In this document: one piece after another, positions 1 to 10,790 of the stretch
How the letters are laid out: every line of letters begins with the position of its first letter
Numbering within the stretch: the first letter of the stretch is position 1
NCBI GenBank assembly: GCA_964036665.1
Contig: OZ038526.1
Location: forward strand, 23,560,001 to 23,624,000
Reading direction: 5' to 3'
Source: Gordius sp. MW1
Taxonomy: Eukaryota; Nematomorpha; Gordioida; Gordea; Gordiidae
DNA: 64,000 nucleotides
Notes under the pieces: generated by a model
Told to the model about the DNA's origin: nothing
What the model saw: the letters and a program-made list of their open reading frames with translations, nothing else
The model's database searches: none
Made by a program: the position numbers and the translations under genes

Positions 1-420
1 CTTTTGGGTACTTTAAATGGTCATCCAGCGATGGGCTGCCTGTACGGTTTATTTCTAAGTTATAGCATACACCATGGCGATGGCTTTTGAATGTCGCTCG
101 TTATCCTGTCTATAATTATATTAAAAAAAGGGACTTAAAGCAGATTCTTGATGTAATCCAATTTTAACCCGAAAAGGTTTAGAGTCTCCAACTGTCGTCC
201 TAACGCAAGAGTTTGAGGCATTATAAATATTTTTCATAAGCCGTATATATGCTTCAGGGATATTTTGCTTTCTTTAGAACAACCATATTAAATCGCGGGG
301 GATTGTGTCATAAGCTTTCTCCAAGTCGATAAAGACCAGATGTAGGTTTTTTCTTTTTTCACCCTACTTATCCATTATTTGCTACCAGCTCTACTACTAA
401 TATATCTCATTATGCAAAGC
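1..420 (-). pseudogene. Decayed non-LTR retrotransposon RT fragment, cut by window edge
   Basis: Read on the minus strand, this stretch encodes pieces of a LINE reverse transcriptase. Motif A is seen as FIDLEKAYDTIPRDLIW near 280-342. It is followed by an IPEAYIRLMKNIY-like segment, then a GLHQESALSPF motif B (normally QGSALSP), then the remnant of the stretch before the YADD box (AMVYAI, near 60-80). Stop codons and small indels interrupt it. The same family occurs on + at 43846-46640 and 48690-51175. The 3' part would lie left of base 1. The RT identity is secure; I did not assign a clade. Confidence 0.8.
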
Positions 421-583
421 GTTACTGAATAAGTTTTATATTGATTTAAACAATCACTGATAAAATAAATGTAAGGCTTTGAACACATTAATCAATTTAT
501 AACTCTATTTTAATTACTATGTTATTAATAGTAAAATAAAAGTAGTTACTTCAATAATACGATAAAATGAATTATATTTGATA

Positions 584-613
584 CTAGAGGAACCCGGCAA
601 ACGTTGTTTTGCC
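584..613 (-). other. Helitron 3' terminus with hairpin
   Basis: The minus strand ends in CTAG at 584, preceded by a 6-bp stem (596-601 with 608-613) and 6-nt loop. This is the rolling-circle termination signal of Helitrons. Similar ends occur at 16336 and 54252, all with a GTTG-containing loop. Confidence 0.88.
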
Positions 614-900
614 ATTTACCCGGGTGTGTTAGCAGAATATATATCATCAGATAAATTTCAATAGATTAAGAATATATCAAATATAATTGGTAAGTGTTTA
701 GTATGCAAAATTTTTTAAACAGATAGTTAAAGAGGGTCCAAGTCCCAGGCCCACTTTAATTTATTTAGCCACGCAGGAGGGATTTCTTTCTTTCATCTTC
801 ATAAAATATGTATTTTTATAATCACGCAGGAGGGGACACAACCGTCCTATAATAATAATAATTGACGTGAAAAATAAGCAAAAAAATGACTTTGATTTAA

Positions 901-1035
901 CATGGGCGTCCGCAGGTTTTGAATTAGGGTGAGGCAGAATTAAAAAAAAAAATTTCCTGACACCAAAAAAAAATAATTTAAAAATTTTTTAGCGAGCAAA
1001 AAAAAGGTCTCTACATCCAAAAATTGTCCTTACCA
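901..1035 (+). repeat. CATGGGCG-type interspersed repeat, partial
   Basis: Begins CATGGGCGTCCGCAGGTTTTG and continues with A-rich blocks and GAGCAAAAAAAAGG. It closely matches 20791-20945 and shares its start with copies at 19818, 22370 and 49630. Only the left end is recognisable. It lies in the 3' non-coding part of the Helitron, so it inserted into or was captured by it. Confidence 0.6.
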
Positions 1036-1091
1036 AAAAGAGTATGGGGAATAAACTGTGAAATTTTGAGCCAAATCGGTCTGGTAACCCC

Positions 1092-2323
1092 ACCGTCCTT
1101 TGATTGGAAGATCTGGATAAAAATAATTTAGATGATTTGTTGATTTTATACATTTTTAGACACTTACATAAACGATGAAAATAAATCCGTAATGCGCCCG
1201 CCATCCCTCCTCTCCACCCCACCGTCCTTCGCTTGGAAGATCTGGAAAAACATAGTTTAGAGGATTTATTTTATCATAGTCAACAAACAGGAGAAATTTT
1301 GTCTATTTTTACATTTTTTGAAATTTACATAAACGATGAAAATAAATCCGTAATGCGCCCGCCATCCCTCCTCTCCACCCCACCGTCCTTCGATTGGAAG
1401 ATCTGGAAAAACATAATTTTGACAATTTAGATTATCATAGGCTATAAACAGAAGAAATTTTGTCTATTTTTACATTTTTTGAAACTTATATAAACGATGA
1501 AAATAATCCGTAATGCGACCGCCATCCCTCCTCTCCACCCCACAGTCCTTTGATTGGAAGATCTGGAAAAACATAATTTTGATAACTCCTCTCCACTCCA
1601 CCGTCCTATTGGAAGATCTGGAAAAACATAATTTTGACAATTTAGATTATCATAGGCTATAAACAGGAGAAATTTTGTCTATTTTTACATTTTTTGAAAT
1701 TTACATAAACGATGAAAATAAATCCGTAATGCGCCCGCCATCCCTCCTCTCCACCCCACCGTCCTTCGATTGGAAGATCTGGAAAAACATAATTTTGACA
1801 ATTTAGATTATCATAGGCTATAAACAGGAGAAATTTTGTCTATTTTTACATTTTTTGAAACTTATATAAACGATGAAAATAAATCCGTAATGCGACCGCC
1901 ATCCCTCCTCTCCACCCCACAGTCCTTTGATTGGAAGATCTGGAAAAACATAATTTTGACAACTCCTCTCCACCCCACCGTCCTTCAATTGGAAGATCTG
2001 GAAAAACATAATTTTGACAATTTAGATTATCATCAAACAGGAGAAATACTGTCTATTTTATACATTTTCAGACACTTACATAAACGATGAAAATAAATCA
2101 GTAATGCGCCCGCCATCCCTCCTCTCCACCCCACCGTCCTTCGATTGGAAGATCTGGAAAAACGTAATTTTGACAATTTAGATTATCATAGGCTATAAAC
2201 AGGAGAAATTTTGTCTATTTTTACATTTTTTGAAACTTACATAAACGATGAAAATAAATCCGTAATGGGCCCGCCATCCCTCCTCTCCACCCCACAGTCC
2301 TTTGATTGGACGATCTGAATAAA
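1092..2323. repeat. Minisatellite with about 161-bp units and 58-bp short units
   Basis: Starts of the shared motif (AC[C/A]GTCCTTYGATTGGAAG) fall at 1092, 1221, 1382, 1542, 1600, 1758, 1919, 1977, 2133 and 2294, giving spacings of 129, 161, 160, 58, 158, 161, 58, 156 and 161. Long units carry a GATCTGG core, a TTGTCTATTTTTACATTTTTTG block and a CCATCCCTCCTCTCC block. Short units lack about 100 bp of the middle. Open reading frames here are shadows of the repeat. Immediately left (1041-1087) is a copy of a segment also found near the Helitron 5' end (about 9171-9220). Confidence 0.9.
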
Positions 2324-2399
2324 AATTTAAATAAAGTAATCATTTAAAAATAATACCACATAACAGGCCGCAGTAATGATATATTGGCAGGACGGGTGA

Positions 2400-3078
2400 T
2401 CATCGCAATGCGAGAGGATATACGACATTTTTGGTTTTTCCATCAGGTGCAAAAATGAACAGATTCCTCGGTGTGCCAACTCTGGAGCAAGCAACATATA
2501 ATTGACCATGTGAAAAACATGGTTTTTCCAAATTCAATCCAGCAACGCTCAGTGATTGTCCTTGGGTTTTATTGATTGTAACTGCAAAAGCTAAGCGCAC
2601 AGGGAACTGTAGGCGCTTGAATTCGAAGGGCAAATCGGTTGGAAGCATTGGCATGCGCGGAATCAGTACATCTTCTCCTATACTTTTGCCGCTGATGATC
2701 GTCGCTTCAATGACGTTTGGCAGTAGTTGTTTTCTGGTTCCGTTACACAGCTTAGGTGGATTTAAATTGCGAAGGACCATTATAGGTGAGCCAATTTTCA
2801 GAGTCAATTTGTGAGGTGGCATTCCCGATGGTTCCAAGGAATTTAGAAATTCAGTTGGATAATTTACCGCCTGATCTGCATCAATAACTGTGTCAACAGA
2901 TATGTAAGTAAATGGTTCACCGGGAACGTTCAATAGGATGCGATCATTAATTTTGTTGACGTCGTCATTCTTCAAAGCCAAGATTGCCCGTTCACATAGC
3001 CAGTCGTGATTTGTGAAGTTAATAGCAACTTCCGGAAACACCATATTTTCGACATCTTCAATTGATGACTGTATGTTG
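2400..3078 (-). pseudogene. Helitron Pif1-like helicase, C-terminal part
   Basis: The frame reads through LKIGSPIMVLRNLNPPKLCNGT, then FAVTINKTQGQSL and GQLYVACSRVGTP. These are the C-terminal Pif1/RecD-type helicase motifs, including the TxNKTQGQ and YVACSR boxes. It ends GKTKNVVY...LALR-stop, like other Helitron proteins. The family unwinds DNA during rolling-circle transposition. The hAT insertion at 3087-4678 separates this part from the rest, which resumes at 4687. The reading frame here is open, so the fragment is young or lightly decayed. Confidence 0.9.
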
Positions 3079-3086
3079 CAAAAGTG

Positions 3087-4678
3087 TAGAGCTGTTAAGA
3101 ACTAGTTCATTTTGAACTAGTTCATTGAACTAGTTCACTTTTTACCGAACTTCGAACTGAACTAGTTACCTTTCCAAAAATTGAACTATGAACTTGAACT
3201 AGTTTCTTTTTTTTAACGTTTAACTTGAACTTGAACTAGTTACTTTTTTACTCTTCTGAACTTGAACTTTACAATATAAATGAACTAGTTCATTACAAAA
3301 ATTATTATTTAAATTGAATTTATAAGCCGAGTTTGACTGTTTTTATAAACAAGACGATTTATTAAACGCATATTTAAATATTTATAGAAAACTACAATCG
3401 AACCTGTATTATTGTCAGTATGAATCATTGGTTTAATTTTTGTGTTTTATATGTGCCTTTAATTTTTAAATATGGATATTGATAGTGGTTCTACTTCTAG
3501 TTCTAGTATATCCTCCGAAGTGGATAGAGAAAATGATCAGCATGTTCTGATCTACCCAACCCTTTACCCTGGCCTTCGATGGAAGAATATTTTAAATTCG
3601 TATCGTCTAATAAAAATTCTATCAAGGCCAGGTGTAAATTGTGTGTAGGTAAAAAGATTATTGCTGCATCAAGAACATCAATATTTAATATCAATTGATT
3701 CTAATTTTATAAATCTTATGGTTTCAAGATTTTCAGATCTCTATGATGATGACATTATTATTGCAGCTGTACTGCATCCAATGTTCAAAACAGATTGGGC
3801 TTGGATAAGATTATCCGAAAATCGGGAGGAGAAATATCGTATTTTAAAAGCCATTAATTCAATCTTGCCAGCGAATGCAGAAAATGTAAACCCTCAAACT
3901 TACAATGGGTTGGATTTCTTTGACATCAGACGTGAAAATTTTAATAAAGAAATCATTGAAATTTTGTAAAACTAAACAATACATCTTTTGAAATATATAA
4001 CGAATTTACCCAGTTAAAACAAATTTTTATTAAAAATAACGTTTGCCTTCCATCTAATGCTCATGTTGAAAGGCTTTTCAGTTTAGGAAAACTTATATTT
4101 GGGGATAAACGTTCTTCCTTATTAAATGATAATTTTGTAAATAATCTTTTGTTGAAGTCCAATTCCCATCTACTTCCCCCTGATTTCTATTATCAATTGT
4201 AATTATATATATTATATTGTTTGAAATGAAAAATAAAAGTTTTACACATGTAGTTTATTAAGTTTTGTATAAAAAAACTTTATATGAAATTGTTTATTAG
4301 ATTTTAATAATAACAAGTTTGAACTCCATCATCAAATAAAATTTAATTGATAAAATTATATAATTGAAAAAATAAAAAACTAATTTTGGATCAGATAAAA
4401 CGTTTTTCAACTGGATTAAATTTCTATAATAATAAAAAAAACGAGCCCATAGATTGCAAGCAATTAAAAATGAACTGAACTATAAACTGAACTTGAACTA
4501 GTTCCTTTTGTAAAATTTGAACTAAGAACTGAACTAGTTCGTTTTTTATTTGGACGAACTTGAATTTGAACTAGTTACTTTTGAAAAAATATGAACTTGA
4601 ACTTGAACTAATTTATTTTTTCAAATTGAACTATGAACTTGAACTAGTTCATATATAAGATGAACTTTAACAGCTCTA
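3087..4678 (+). mobile_element. hAT-superfamily DNA transposon, internally deleted, inside the Helitron
   Basis: The ends are TAGAGCTGTTAA and TTAACAGCTCTA, a perfect 12-bp inverted repeat. They are flanked by perfect 8-bp target duplications CAAAAGTG (3079-3086 and 4679-4686), the hAT hallmark. Both subterminal zones are packed with the palindrome GAACTAGTTC and variants (about 3098-3300 and 4470-4660), probably transposase binding sites. The interior encodes remnants of a hAT transposase on +. The insertion interrupts the Helitron helicase, so it is younger than the Helitron. Confidence 0.95.
3471..4203 (+). pseudogene. hAT transposase, BED finger joined to C-terminal half by deletion
   Basis: It starts with an acidic serine-rich leader (from the ATG at 3471). 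After a frameshift comes a BED-finger-like stretch containing SMEEYFKFVSSN and CKLC. The middle of the transposase is missing. Next comes an open stretch (3661-3969) with FSDLYDDDIIIAAVLHPMFK, typical of the region before the dimerisation domain. After another frameshift comes VCLPSNAHVERLFSLGKLIF, the hAT C-terminal dimerisation signature, ending LLPPDFYYQL-stop. The DDE catalytic core cannot be seen intact, so the copy is non-autonomous. Confidence 0.88.
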
Positions 4679-4686
4679 CAAAAGTG

Positions 4687-5787
4687 CGATGGAAATGATA
4701 TTTCGTGCGTTGTGGGTTCAATTGGAAATTTACCGTTTCCCAAGTCCAACAGTTGATTGGCAAATGGTTGAGCCAAATCATCTTGAAGTAAATCAACACG
4801 CATGTTGGTGGTTAGCGTGATTATCTTCACACTTCTCCAAAGATATGACGCTTTCAGGCAAGCATTGAGCTCATCTGAGGGTGTTGACTTTGGGATGACT
4901 GGCAAGGATTGACGGAAATCACCGGCTAGCAGCAAGAGAGCTCCTCCCATTGGACGTGCAATCTGTCTCAAATCTCGGAGTGTACGATCCAGCGCCTCGA
5001 GTGCTTTTTTATGTGCCATCGTACATTCATCCCAAATGATGATTGTGCATGTCTTTAGTACCGTGGCAATACCCGAATTCCTACTGATGTTGCAAGTAGG
5101 AGTTTCATTTATATTCAGATTTAATGGGAGTTTGAAAGTTGAATGTGCTGTGCGGCCTCCATCGAGTAGCGTGGCTGCTATGCCCGATGACGCGACAGCG
5201 AGAGCTATCTTATTATTTCTCCGAATTTCAGCCAATATCAGATTAAGAAGAAATCTTATTCCTGTTCCTCCTGGCGCATCTAGGAAAAGTAGGCCTCCGT
5301 TACCGTTTGTGACGTATTTCATGACGGTGGTATAGGCATGTTTTTGGTAAGCGACTAAGAGCATTTCCTGAGCGTTGACAAACAATTGTAGCTGAGCCAT
5401 GTCGTATTGTTTTTCACGCCATAAGTCACTCTCGTGAGCGTTGCTTCTATTACGTTTAGGTGCAGGCAATCCGAGCTGACATAACATTTTATTGTTTATA
5501 GATGGACAGATGTCCTCAAGTAATATAAGAGCTCGATTGAAGATGTCTTCGGAAAATGGTATCTCCATATCCGGATGCATTCTACGTACTTGTAAAAGGA
5601 TATCTTCACTGAGGCTTTCTTTGTGTGTATCCCAAAGATCTTTTGGATTAGATGGTGCGCAAGTTGTCAAAATGATCGCAAATAAAGTGCATATTTGGTG
5701 CGAGAGACATGTGAGCGATGCTTCCTCTAATGTCGTATTCCAATGTCGGTCATTTTCAAGCAAGCGAAGTTTGAGACATGCTTGTCT
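4687..5787 (-). pseudogene. Helitron Pif1-like helicase, N-terminal half
   Basis: An open frame runs from 5763 down to the hAT insertion. It contains QLFVNAQEML, the Walker A region LDAPGGTGIRFLLN, ASSGIAATLLDGGRTAHS, Walker B TIIIWDECTMAHK, and LLLAGDFRQSLPVIPK, in Pif1 order. The Walker A sequence reads GGTGIR where active Pif1 helicases have GGTGKT, so the ATP-binding lysine is lost. The last residues at the low-coordinate end come from the inserted hAT. A stop at 5788-5790 separates it from the Rep part. Confidence 0.92.
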
Positions 5788-7120
5788 CTATGTGTCACAC
5801 ACTTCACCATAGATGGTTCTAATGGATTGAAATGATGTTGGTCCTTTGACATTGTGGAGCAACATTCTTAAAAAATAGCATTCGGCGTTATTGGGATGAA
5901 CAGTATACATTCGACCCAAAGCATCAGACATACGTACGCTTGAATTTCCAGGAACTATTGTACCTTGTTTTCTTCTTTGAAACACTTTTTTGATGAGTTC
6001 CAAGTGTAGTATTTTGGGATTTCGTGGTAGAGCAAAGTTTTTGCGAAAACATCCGTTTGGCACAACAGGAAAAAAGCTGTGAGTGTTATTAGGTGATTGC
6101 GCCGCTCTTTGCATAGCGTTCCCTTCCGTGAAGTAGACACGTTGGCCATTTTCCAGGTGAACGGCGAGATGTACAACACTTGGATAGCGTTCGTGAATAG
6201 GGAACTCGAGAATGTGCCAGACAGCTTCATTACTGCTGATGTAACGTCCCATTTGAAATTGTGTGATTTCATCGGCTTGCGTATTAGTAAGTCCAAAAAC
6301 TGCCATATCACTGCCTTGGTGACGTATTTGTAGATGTATTTTATGAATTGCAAAACTCCACGTTTATGTGGGCCTTGAACAGTTTTGAAAGCAACGGAGT
6401 GTAAGGGACGATCCATCTATTGTCGATTTCTACGGGAACAGTTTTCACTTTGATGGTGAATCTATGACCTTCATCGTTTGGATTACGGCGTCTATACAGC
6501 GGATAGCCGTCGCCACCAGTTTTAGTTTCTCGGCTCATTTCTCTTGGATATTTTTTGGTGCATTTTCCCTCTTTCATACATGGTGAAGCTCTATTTATTG
6601 CTCCGCAGGGTCCATTAATCATATGACGACTAATGATTTCAAATAGTAGCAGATCTTCTTACGGATCGGGCAATTCAGCCGATATAATATTATCAATATG
6701 AGTAGGAAAAATTGTGTCCTTCAGCCAAATTAGGATGTGAGCGTGTGGTAAGCCTCTTTTTTGCCATTCTATGGAATATAGCCAGCAGGTAGTTTCTCCG
6801 TAAATGTGATCTTTGGTGATGACATCGATGAGGCGCATAAGTTTTCGCCTGAAAACTCTGGCGGTGAGATCATGTCGATTAGATGATGCTTGGCCTGCCA
6901 AAAGTAACTGAGTGATCTCAGTCCAAGCCGGATTGCAGGTGAAGGTAATAAAAAGATGAGGACATCCGTATTTGCGCACATATGTCATCGCATCTTGTGT
7001 ATATTCATGCATGTGTCTAGGACTGCCGGTATACGTAGCTGGAAGTATGACTCCAACATTGCTTGCGTGACCATCATGTTCGATTGCATCTCGCAAGTGA
7101 ATATAATTTTCGGCACGGAT
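5788..7120 (-). pseudogene. Helitron Rep (HUH, two-tyrosine) domain
   Basis: The region 6659-7096 encodes YVRKYGCPHLFITFTCNPAW and the HUH metal-binding motif GLPHAHILIWL. Then come CMKEGKCTKKYPREM (6341-6622) and, in a shifted frame (5955-6416), FIKYIYKYVTK, the region of the paired catalytic tyrosines. The frame then shifts by one near 6300-6330 into GSDMAVFGL and the ALPRNP...RMYTVHPNNAECYFLRMLLH segment typical of Helitron proteins. The family nicks and rejoins single-stranded DNA at the Helitron ends. At least one stop and one frameshift make it inactive. Confidence 0.92.
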
Positions 7121-8568
7121 AACCTCTGATTAAGACGGATGAAAAAAGTCGTTCGCTAACGATTTTTGCATACATATCGAGATTTATTGGTGGAATGGTG
7201 CCGGCACTTCAAGATGTGGTTGTATTGCTCTCTAATCATTATGCGATATGCATAAAAATCCATAGAAGACACCTATAAGAGAAAGAAATTCAGTAGATTA
7301 AGATCACATATTATCATTTTCGCTAGAACATCGTATAACAAAGAGTATAACCTTCACCTTTTTTGTTGTCGCGGCCCCTGAATCAGGATTAATTTGCATC
7401 ACATTAAAGTGGTATCCGTCTTCTCCTTGCCAAAATATTATGGGATGTTGAAGGGCATCATATGATCTGTGTGTTGCATCAATACTTTGCAGATTTTCAT
7501 CCCATCAGGAGAAAATGATATCTCAGCGATCAAATTCTATTCCGACCATTACGATTGCCACTTCATCCATTGTTGGTGCATTAAAGCATCTCTCATGTGC
7601 GCCTGATGGTGTTCTATCTGCTTTTATTACTATTTTGTAATCATCCGTTGGCATTCGCTCTAATGCGATTTTGAATAATTTAATTAAATGATTTTTGTTG
7701 TAGAATAAATGTTGCAAGTCTTTGATGATATCACGTTTGACTCCTGCATGAATCCCACAACGTCGATCAGCCTCCGTATCGCCCATGAAATAAATTTGCA
7801 GAAACCTTTGCTCGACATCTGATGGGAACCGATTTGATGGTAAATTTGTCCTTGTACTTTAAATGTGGGCATGTAACCTCCATCATTCAAAATTTTCGTT
7901 GCTCCGAACGATATCATTTGGAAGCATGCGTTGTACTTGCGAATGTGTTGGAGGAAGTGTTTGGACAATGTATTAGTTCCAGATACATAAGATAAGAGCG
8001 GTTCAGGTGGATCAACCAGAGGTGGCAAATTGACTTTGCCATTCGAACAACACATTCCAGGATTTTCTTTAGGGAACCGCAAACGACAATGCAAACACAT
8101 CGTATCCATTTGGCCAATCATGACATTGGGGTGCATGCTGTAATCAAATGCTACATCATAATAAAACGCTGCTAATTTCAAACTGGCTCGCGAACTATAT
8201 ATTGAGCGTCTGTATCGTGAGCGCATATTGTTTAGTCTTTCGATTCGCTCTTCAGCTGATTCGGTAGCTCGTGAAGTTGTGGCTTGTGAGCGTTGAGTGG
8301 CTAGTCTTTCGATTCGCTCTTTAGCTGATTCGGTAGCTCGTGATGTTGTGGCTTGTAAGCGTTTAGTGGCTAGTCTTTCGATTCGCTCTTCAGCTGATTC
8401 GGTAGCTCGTGAAGTTGTGGCTCGTAAGCGTTGAGTGGCTAGTCTTTCGATTCGCTCTTCAGCTGATTCGGTAGCTCGTGAAGTTGTGGTTCGTGAGCGT
8501 TTAGTGGCTAGTATTTCGATTCGCTCTTCAGCTGATTCGGTAGCTCGTGAAGTTGTCCCTGAATGCAT
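7121..8568 (-). pseudogene. Helitron protein N-terminal region
   Basis: From the ATG at 8568 the frame carries five short repeats, then MCLHCRLRFPKENPGMCCSNG, a Cys-rich finger common at the N-terminus of animal Helitron proteins. PPLVDPPEPLLSYVSG and the FLQHIRKYNACFQMISFGA block follow. In another frame (7523-7786) come RMPTDDYKIVIKADRTPSGA and APTMDEVAIVMVGIEFD, also typical. Between 7121 and 7520 only broken pieces are seen (a DATHRSYDALQHPIIFW-like segment near 7440-7480). Frameshifts and stops show decay; an intron in this part cannot be excluded. Confidence 0.85.
8225..8560 (-). repeat. Five tandem 63-bp coding repeats
   Basis: Five copies of a 63-bp unit encode a 21-residue motif of the type TTSRATESAEERIERLATQR (last copy partial), in the N-terminal region of the Helitron protein. 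The repeats are very similar to each other, suggesting recent expansion or homogenisation. Confidence 0.85.
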
Positions 8569-9169
8569 CTATAAGTCAATAAAAATACCTTTGATAAAGC
8601 TTCCAACGCTGGAATGTTAGCATTAAGTTGATTTGTATTACTTTTACCACTGCTACGAAGATTGCTAAGTAAAAATATTGGTTTAAATATAAATATTGGT
8701 TTAAATTATGATAATTGGGTATTGTGAGAATATATTTGTTCTAGAAACTTTTTAAGTGTTTCTAATGGCTGAAGACTTACACTTTATGAATAATTGACTA
8801 AAAACTTAAAATATTCATAACGCAGTATAGATATAACTTAAAAAAGTTTATCCAATAAAAGCTTCTTTTATCATATGGAATAAAAAGCATATATGTAATT
8901 AATTGGGGAAGAGCATATTAATACTTATTGTAGAATCTTATGTTTATATTCATCTGGTTCATTCATATGGTAACGGGTCTGACCTGATTTTATATAAAAT
9001 GCAGCAATAAAACATTTAAGCTTTATATACTATACGTCATATGACGTCATTATTAAGTGCTAAAACGTATAAAACAAGGTATAAAACAACGTATAAAACA
9101 AAAAAACGTGACCCCTCAAAAAGTACTGGACCGATTTGGCTCGAACAAATCTTAAAACATGCTCCGGAG

Positions 9170-9295
9170 TATGGGGAATAAACTGTGAAATTTTGAGCCA
9201 TATCGGTCTGGTAGTTTTCCAAATTTGATGGTGGCATACACACAAACATACAAACAAACACACAAACACACATAGTTTCATTTTTATATATAAGA
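9170..9295 (-). other. Helitron 5' terminal region
   Basis: The minus strand begins TCTTATATATAAAAATGAAA at 9295, preceded by A. This is the consensus type for animal Helitron 5' ends. A GT/TG-rich tract and a GTATGGGGAATAAACTGTG segment follow. A second copy of the latter lies near 1041, next to the minisatellite. Confidence 0.85.
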
Positions 9296-10790
9296 TATCC
9301 ATTTTGTTTATTTATTCTTATTCTTTTATATCTGCCTAGTTAATTGTAGGTTAAATTACACTGCATGACAATTTAATTTTATGCATTCATCATCATTTAT
9401 AATAGTTGAAATTTATATACATTATAAGAATGGGTTTTGAAAATCGAAGATCAAAACAAACAACTTTTTGGTGATCCTACAATTGCACCTCAAATTATAA
9501 AGGTTTATGGTATTTAAAAATAAGTAATTCTTATTACAATTGCTCATAAAAGTGAAAGTCATCTTTTAACTTTGTTTTACACTTTGGGAGATCGCTAAAC
9601 TTTAAATCTTTATTTTGTTATATTATTATTATATGTGTCAAAATATAATGTTTAAGATCTTCCGTAATTATAAATGAATTGAAATTTTTTGTAAAGAAAT
9701 TATAAGCGACACAAAGTATTGCACTATTATTGCTTGCTACTAAAAAATCATATTTTGACTCTTCCCTTAATATGAATTGACTTATGGAGAACTATTAATC
9801 TAATAATAATCTAATAATAAGAATCATAATAAAAACATTTTATTGATCACTAAGGCCGGGGAGGGAAAACTAGATATGAACAAAAGAAAGATTAATTAAT
9901 TAAGTTGTTTTTTATCAACTCGGATTTGGCTTACAATATTGAAACTATATAATTATAGCAATAGTATAATCTGTAGAAAATGATATACAAATATACGTAT
10001 TCACACATACAACAAGAACTTTTACCTAAAACATGACACCCTTTTATATACGCTAAAGCTAGGTAATTTTTCAATCTCAGTGAAATAAAAGTTGGCACTA
10101 TACAAATGGAAATGTTTAATTTATTTGCATTAATCTTAATTAGCAAATAATTAAATTAAGGTTGCAAATATGTGCAAGTAATATTAGGGTTGAAGCAACT
10201 ATCAACCTTTATTTGATAGCGAAAAGATGAATAATAAATTCGCCGATAATTATACAATAATACGTTTGGCTGATATTCATAAGATATAATTTATTTAATA
10301 ACTATATAAGATTGTGCGAAGTATATTTAGTGTTGATAATTGATTGCTGTAAATCTCTTTTACAGCATCTTTTTTCAAATCAAAGCTCTAACTTAGTATT
10401 GTCTAAATATTAGTAAGATGGCTATTACTTGTTTTTGCTGATTAAAAATTTTACACAACAGCCCTTTTTTAGATTTTTTGAGCCGATTCTATGTCATTTT
10501 AACCCTACCTAAAATTACAGATTGTTTTTGTTTTCAAAAATTTAGCATTATGAACATTAATAGCTTGATACGAAAATTATCCTTAAATTATTTTAAGTAT
10601 ATCTCTTAAGCATTAAAGATTTTAATGACATATCTATCAAGGAACATATATTCAAGCTATGCAATAATATGGACATGAAGCCCTAATTACTATAAATAGA
10701 TATAGGTTTTATATTTATTTAATTTATTATTTTTTTTAGCCTTTACGTTGATTGTCTAGTTTGCATCATAAAATTTGCGCCTCGTTTATT
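9296..10790. other. AT-rich upstream region of ALYREF
   Basis: No coding sequence, transposon end or RNA gene was recognised. It contains the 5' UTR and presumably the promoter of ALYREF, but no specific element can be defended; TATA-like strings are uninformative in such AT-rich DNA. Confidence 0.5.

Larger units (their letters stand above)
584..9295 (-). mobile_element. Autonomous-type Helitron, inactivated, with nested insertions
   Basis: A full-length rolling-circle transposon of 8,712 bp on the minus strand. The 5' end is TCTTATATATAAAAATG (TC at 9295-9294) and the 3' end is CTAG (587-584). A GGCAAA/TTTGCC hairpin (596-613) lies 12 nt inside the 3' end. The outside bases are A before TC and T after CTAG, as expected for insertion into an AT dinucleotide. 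Inside are an N-terminal zinc-finger/repeat region, a Rep (HUH/Y2) domain and a Pif1-type helicase, all with frameshifts and stops. The helicase is also split by a hAT element. A minisatellite fills the 3' non-coding part. The element cannot be active as it stands but could mobilise non-autonomous relatives if an intact copy exists elsewhere. Confidence 0.93.

Noticed and set aside
989-2090. Several 60-84 codon frames on both strands
   Set aside because: They follow the minisatellite unit (PPSFDWKIWKN etc.) and have no conserved protein features.
5036-6333. Plus-strand frames of 78-106 codons
   Set aside because: Antisense shadows of the Helitron helicase and Rep coding sequence.
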